From: JAAYCI01 sp031549285
GTDB lineage: Bacteria; Bacillota; Clostridia; Oscillospirales; Ruminococcaceae
Assembly (NCBI GenBank): GCA_031549285.1
Contig: JAVBPZ010000011.1
Location: 1-64,000, forward strand
Length of the DNA: 64,000 bases
Direction of reading: 5' to 3'
In this document: positions 60,443-64,000 of the stretch, piece by piece
Numbering within the stretch: position 1 is the first letter of the stretch
Layout: every line of letters begins with the position of its first letter
Notes under the pieces: generated by a model
Database searches by the model: none
Told to the model about the DNA's origin: nothing
What the model saw: the letters and a program-made list of their open reading frames with translations, nothing else
Translations under genes and position numbers: made by a program

Positions 60443-61066
60443 ATGGCGGAGCATGTGGTTGTTTGTATCGCGCGCCAGTTTGGCAGCGCCGGGCACGATG
60501 TAGGGCTGGCACTGGCACAAACTTTGCAGATTCCATTTTACGACAAGGAACTGCTGAAGGAAGCCGCCGACAAAAGCGGCATTATGCAGGAGTTGTTCGA
60601 GCAGGCCGACGAACGGCCTACAAGCGGGCTGCAGTATCCTGCCGCACCCAGCGAGATCCCGAAAGCCGCCAGCTTTGCGGATTATATCGCCTATCTGCCA
60701 AACGACCGCATCCAGGGTGTCATCGCCGATGTCATCCGCGACGCGGCGAATAAGTCCTCGTGTGTCATCATTGGCCGGTGTGCGGACTACATCCTGCGTG
60801 GGCGGCCAAATATCCTGTCGGTCTTTATTCACGCCCCGGTGGATATGCGGGTGCAGCGGGTCGCAAAAATGCACAACCTCAGCGAGGATAACGCCCGCTC
60901 CCTGGTGCGTAAAACCGATCGCAGCCGCGCAAACTATTATAGCTTCTATACCGACCGGAACTGGGGCGATGCCAGCAACTATGACCTTTCCATCGACACC
61001 GGGCGGCTGGGCATAGAAAAATCCGCCCAGCTGGTGCAGGCGGCGGTGGGGTTGTTTATTCCTTGA
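60443..61066 (+). CDS. Cytidylate kinase-like family protein
   Basis: A 207-residue P-loop protein of the cytidylate-kinase-like group. VVVCIARQFGSAGHDVGLALA is the nucleotide-binding start, with a loop unlike the classic GxGKST; later CVIIGRCADYILRG, VFIHAPVDMRVQRV and RKTDRSRANYYSFYTDRNWGD are typical. Members are common in Clostridia; the phosphate acceptor has not been established. AAGGGAGCGGG precedes the ATG. A TATACT box (60382-60387) is 55 bases upstream without an evident -35. Confidence 0.9.
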   Translation: MAEHVVVCIARQFGSAGHDVGLALAQTLQIPFYDKELLKEAADKSGIMQELFEQADERPTSGLQYPAAPSEIPKAASFADYIAYLPNDRIQGVIADVIRDAANKSSCVIIGRCADYILRGRPNILSVFIHAPVDMRVQRVAKMHNLSEDNARSLVRKTDRSRANYYSFYTDRNWGDASNYDLSIDTGRLGIEKSAQLVQAAVGLFIP

Positions 61067-61145
61067 TTACCAGGATACAATAAAACCATTTTCTCGATAT
61101 ATTGACACACCTTGCCGCAACACCAAAATTAAAAACCGTGATTGA

Positions 61146-61188
61146 AAAGCGTCCGAAGAAATGAAACATTTCTTCGGACGCTTTTTTT
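61146..61188. terminator. Strong terminator between convergent genes
   Basis: An 18-pair stem AAAGCGTCCGAAGAAATG / CATTTCTTCGGACGCTTT with loop AAA, followed by a T run on the plus strand and TTTTC on the minus strand. It can end both the cytidylate-kinase-like gene and the facing ATC-hydrolase-like gene. Confidence 0.92.
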
Positions 61189-61226
61189 CAAGCTATCAAT
61201 CCTGACCTGCTGCTTTCCTTTTGCGC

Positions 61227-61838
61227 TCATTTTTTTCCGCGCAAAAAATGGAAATCGCAGCAATCCGCCCCTTCGGCAATGGTTCCGTTGCGCACGAAAT
61301 GTACTTTGGGTTCGTACCCGGAAAAGGTAACAACATCATTCTCACAAAACACGGTACACAATTCGGGGCAACCATATTGGGTGGTCAGCTCAAAATAGAT
61401 ACAGCTCTTAAAATCCATCTGTATCTCTTCGGAATCATACTTCACCCATTCAATATCCCATCCCTGCTCCGGATACATTTTCCGAACAAATCCTTTACAA
61501 AAAAGCTTAAATACCGAATAGCCCACCGGCAGTTTGGCAAAAGCCGCATTCTTTGCTTTTTGTATATGTGCCGCTTTTTGTGTTTCCTTCAACGCCAGGG
61601 TATAGGCTTCTTCTTGTGCATACCCTTGCTCCCGTAATACCATGTAATAGGCCATGATTGGAAACATATTTCTTTCTATGTGCTGTTTTATGCTTTTATT
61701 ATTACGATAATCCGCTGTTTTTAGCATGGCCGCAAAACGCTCGCATGCGAGGGAGTATATATTTGTCCCGGTATCTTCTCCAAACGTGCGGATACAATCT
61801 TCCTCCAGAAAAGGGAAATATGTTTTCGCATACTCCAA
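61227..61838 (-). CDS. ATC hydrolase-family protein (L-2-amino-thiazoline-4-carboxylate hydrolase-like)
   Basis: A 203-residue cytosolic protein resembling the ATC_hydrolase family, whose founding member opens L-2-amino-thiazoline-4-carboxylate on the way to cysteine. A helical first half (ERNMFPIMAYYMVLREQGYAQEEAYTLAL) and a second half with KSCIYFELTTQYGCPELCTVFCENDVV and the terminal GADCCDFHFLR are typical; the Cys residues in these two stretches are conserved in the family. Many members probably have other substrates. The TTG at 61838 is chosen because AAGGAGG lies seven bases upstream. Its base composition is visibly lower in G+C than its neighbours, suggesting acquisition. It follows the acyl-CoA ligase by 112 bases. 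Confidence 0.78.
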   Translation of the reverse strand: MEYAKTYFPFLEEDCIRTFGEDTGTNIYSLACERFAAMLKTADYRNNKSIKQHIERNMFPIMAYYMVLREQGYAQEEAYTLALKETQKAAHIQKAKNAAFAKLPVGYSVFKLFCKGFVRKMYPEQGWDIEWVKYDSEEIQMDFKSCIYFELTTQYGCPELCTVFCENDVVTFSGYEPKVHFVRNGTIAEGADCCDFHFLRGKK

Positions 61839-61950
61839 GGGACTCCCTCCTTTCGCATGGAAATGGCGCTGCCGCAGTCACCTGCTATTGGGGAAAAATT
61901 TCTAATGAGCACTTTCCTCGCCGTCCGGCGACATTTTGGCTGCCCTCCGT

Positions 61951-63600
61951 TTACTTCTTCGCTTCCCCGTTTTCAATCTGCGTTGCCACCACGCTGCCGC
62001 CGGCATATTTTTCCCGCAGTTTCGGTTTTTCTATCTTGCCGGTAGGGTTGCGCGGCACAGTATCAAAAATAACCTTGTGCGGCCGCTTATACCGCGGCAG
62101 CTCGGCGCAGAATGCCATGATGTCTTCTTCCGTACATTCTTTTCCGGGCTTTGTCTCTACAATCGCCGCAGCAATCTCGCCCAGGCGGTGGTCCGCCAGG
62201 CCAATGACCGCCACGTCTTTTATTTTATCGTACCCGCGCAAAAAATCTTCTATCTGCACCGGGTACAGGTTTTCACCGCCGGTAATGATTACGTCCTTTT
62301 TACGGTCCACCAGATAGATAAACCCATCCTCATCCTCGCGGGCCATGTCCCCGGTATGCAGCCATCCGTTCTTCAGCACCGCGGCGGTCGCCTCCGGGTC
62401 TTTGTAGTAGCATTTCATCACGCCGGGGCCGGCCACCGCCAGCTCCCCCACCTTACCCTGCGGCACTGGGCTGCCGGCCTCGTCCACGATCTTCGTCTGC
62501 CAGCCGTGCCCCGCTTTGCCAATGGCCCCCACCTTGTGAATATTTTCGATGCCCAAATGTACACTACCGGGGCCAATGGATTCCGACAATCCATAGTTTG
62601 TGTCATACTCGTGCGCGGGAAAAATTTCTTTCCAGCGACGAATCAGGCTGGGTGGCACCGGCTGTGCGCCAATGTGCATCAGCCGCCAATGGCTCAGGTC
62701 GTAATCCGCCAGGTTCACCTCGCCGCTTTCAATCGCATCCAGTATGTCCTGCGCCCACGGCACCAACAACCACACAATGGTTGCTTTTTCGTTCGACGCC
62801 GCCTCCAAAATCCAGCGAGGTTTGGTGCCGCGCAGCAAAATAGCCTTGCTGCCGGACAGCAGGCTGCCGAACCAGTGCATCTTGGCGCCGGTGTGGTACA
62901 GCGGCGGAATGCACAAAAATACGTCGTCGCGCGCCTGGCCATGGTGGGCCTGCTCGGTAACGGCGGCGCACATCAGGCTTTCCCCGGTATGCAAAATCGC
63001 TTTTGGGAAACCGGTGGTGCCAGAGGAAAAATAGATGGCGGCATCTTCGGCATCGGAAAGAGATACCGCCGGCTTGTCCTTTGGCTGTTGTTCCGCCAGT
63101 GCCGCGTAATTTCCCGCAAAGGCCGGGCCATCCTGCCCCACAAAAAGATACTGTTTTACCTGCGGCATTTTGTCTTTCACCGCTTCCACCCGGTCGATAA
63201 ACTCCGGGCCAAAAATCAACATGGACACGTCGGCCAAATCTGCACAATAGCGTATTTCCTCCGCCGTATAGCGAAAATTCAGCGGCACCACAATGACCCC
63301 GGTTTTCAGAATGCCAAAATAGATGGGCAGCCATTCAATGCAGTTCATCAGCAGAATGGCGACCTTGTCCCCTTTGCCAAGCCCCTGGCCAATCAGGTAA
63401 TTCGCGAACTGGTTCGCCTTGTCGTCGAACATGCGCCAGGTCATCTCCTTGCGATATGGCGACTCGTCTCCCGGCTCCACCAGCTGGTACTCTTTCCATG
63501 ACACGTCATGCTTTTCGCTCAGTTCCGGGTTAATCTCTACCAAACATACCTCGTCCCCATACTGCGCCGCGTTCCGCTCTAAAAAATCTGTGATCGGCAT
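61951..63600 (-). CDS. AMP-forming acyl-CoA synthetase (long-chain fatty acid / arylate CoA ligase-like)
   Basis: A 549-residue adenylate-forming enzyme that activates a carboxylic acid as acyl-AMP and then acyl-CoA. P-loop-like AIYFSSGTTGFPKAILHTG, acyl-binding YDTNYGLSESIGPG, core WLHTGDMAREDEDGFIYLVDRKKDVI and the C-terminal catalytic Lys in NPTGKIEKPKL are all intact. The C-terminal 15 residues are poorly conserved. The substrate cannot be read from the sequence. The ATG at 63600 has GGGGAG upstream. A T-box leader with its terminator ends 55 bases before the start, which is unexpected for this enzyme class. Confidence 0.92.
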   Translation of the reverse strand: MPITDFLERNAAQYGDEVCLVEINPELSEKHDVSWKEYQLVEPGDESPYRKEMTWRMFDDKANQFANYLIGQGLGKGDKVAILLMNCIEWLPIYFGILKTGVIVVPLNFRYTAEEIRYCADLADVSMLIFGPEFIDRVEAVKDKMPQVKQYLFVGQDGPAFAGNYAALAEQQPKDKPAVSLSDAEDAAIYFSSGTTGFPKAILHTGESLMCAAVTEQAHHGQARDDVFLCIPPLYHTGAKMHWFGSLLSGSKAILLRGTKPRWILEAASNEKATIVWLLVPWAQDILDAIESGEVNLADYDLSHWRLMHIGAQPVPPSLIRRWKEIFPAHEYDTNYGLSESIGPGSVHLGIENIHKVGAIGKAGHGWQTKIVDEAGSPVPQGKVGELAVAGPGVMKCYYKDPEATAAVLKNGWLHTGDMAREDEDGFIYLVDRKKDVIITGGENLYPVQIEDFLRGYDKIKDVAVIGLADHRLGEIAAAIVETKPGKECTEEDIMAFCAELPRYKRPHKVIFDTVPRNPTGKIEKPKLREKYAGGSVVATQIENGEAKK

Positions 63601-63655
63601 GATACTCCCCTACTCCTTTTTTACGGATTTACATCCATCTGTATTTCTGTTTCCA

Positions 63656-63950
63656 AACAAAAAAGCCCGTCCTTCGCAAAAGGACGAGCAACTGCCCGTG
63701 GTACCACCTCATGTTCACGCCCGGCTTGCGCCGGCCGCCTTTGGGGGTACAGGCCCAAACAGCAGGCCGCACCCCGGCAGTATAACGGCCGCCAGCCGTC
63801 ACCGCCTACGGGTACATGTTCAGCGGGAAGCTAAAAGAGGTATTCACTATTTGCCCGCCATGCACCTCTCATCAACCGGTTACTTTCTTTTTGGCGGCGG
63901 CAAACGTTACTTGGTCTTCATCATTGCTTTTGTTCTATGTGAGATTACTA
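63656..63950 (-). promoter_or_regulatory. T-box leader (tRNA-sensing) upstream of the acyl-CoA ligase
   Basis: Read on the minus strand, the leader has an AGTA element early in stem I (AAGTAACG), a GAGAGG region, and a specifier-loop-like GTGAATACCTC. Further on are TAGCTTCCCGCTGAA, the T-box sequence GAGGTGGTACCACGGG (complement of about 63695-63711) and a terminator stem GCTCGTCCTT/AAGGACGGGC (63665-63689) with TTTTTT. Uncharged tRNA pairing would favour the antiterminator. The specifier reads UAC (Tyr) if it directly follows GAA, or ACC (Thr) if one base later; I cannot decide between them. Confidence 0.88.
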
Positions 63951-63953
63951 CCT

Positions 63954-63982
63954 ATTATAGGGGCCGCGCGGCGGTTCGTCAA
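63954..63982 (-). promoter_or_regulatory. Promoter of the T-box transcript
   Basis: On the minus strand TTGACG (63977-63982), a 17-base spacer and a perfect TATAAT (63954-63959). Transcription should start near 63947, giving a leader of about 345 bases. Confidence 0.88.
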
Positions 63983-64000
63983 GAGGGGACGGCGCCGGTT

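Noticed and set aside
1..64000. CRISPR array or prophage
   Set aside because: I scanned for regularly spaced repeats and for phage integrase, terminase or capsid genes because of the Card1-like protein, and found none.

Overview
The window looks like a chromosomal segment of an anaerobic, Gram-positive member of the Clostridia. It most resembles the Oscillospirales/Ruminococcaceae side, although species cannot be fixed from sequence alone. Support: base composition in the high fifties G+C by eye; near-universal AGGAGG-type ribosome binding sites with some GTG and TTG starts; the Firmicutes gene order mazG-hup-rqcP-...-divIC-S1 protein; CdaA/CdaR, a long Rel, HemZ and CheV; a T-box and a TPP riboswitch; lipoproteins with Gram-positive lipoboxes. 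Almost everything is ordinary chromosomal DNA. I see no phage, no CRISPR array and no complete insertion sequence.

Layout. 0-4.3 kb: a tRNA-Val and a flavin/electron-transfer-like locus (ApbE FMN transferase, Gx/EetB-like membrane protein, aldehyde dehydrogenase; divergently an FMN-binding lipoprotein). 4.6-8.9 kb: cell-surface genes (C39-like peptidase, DUF4358-like lipoprotein, MBOAT acyltransferase with its DHHW partner). 9-12.9 kb: a minus-strand operon that starts with a Card1-like (DUF1887) CARF-nuclease, coupled to a catalytically dead SH3-NlpC/P60 protein, then a HAD nucleotidase and an alpha/beta hydrolase. 13-15.7 kb: AI-2E exporter family protein, RluA-type pseudouridine synthase and a frameshifted membrane-protein gene. 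15.9-25.1 kb: hpf, the mazG-hup-rqcP-divIC-S1 block (sporulation genes yabP and yabQ missing and a GT39-like gene in their place), nucleoside kinase, hemZ, MBL hydrolase and dtd. 25.2-33.3 kb: rel, recJ, cdaR, cdaA and an ispDF fusion.

33.6-36.5 kb: a copper ATPase whose reading frame runs into a CopZ chaperone that has its own internal start, plus a 34-residue membrane peptide. 36.8-50.8 kb: a signalling island with cheA-cheW-cheR-cheB on the minus strand, and on the plus strand an orphan FliK-like/FlhB-C-terminal pair, ComFB, a PilZ protein, a long FtsA-like ATPase, CheV and a degenerate EAL-HDOD protein. No flagellar structural genes lie in the window, but the set implies chemotaxis and c-di-GMP signalling. 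50.9-59.3 kb: glyA, an esterase, a small membrane peptide, rarA, a GPH sugar symporter overlapping a GH3 beta-glucosidase, and nth. 59.4-61 kb: a TPP riboswitch controlling thiT, then a cytidylate-kinase-like gene. 61.2-64 kb: an AT-richer ATC-hydrolase-like gene and an acyl-CoA ligase that is, unusually, preceded by a T-box leader.

The most unusual items are the Card1-like nuclease plus dead NlpC/P60 module outside any CRISPR locus, the T-box-controlled acyl-CoA ligase, the CopA-CopZ read-through gene, and the eet-like flavin locus.
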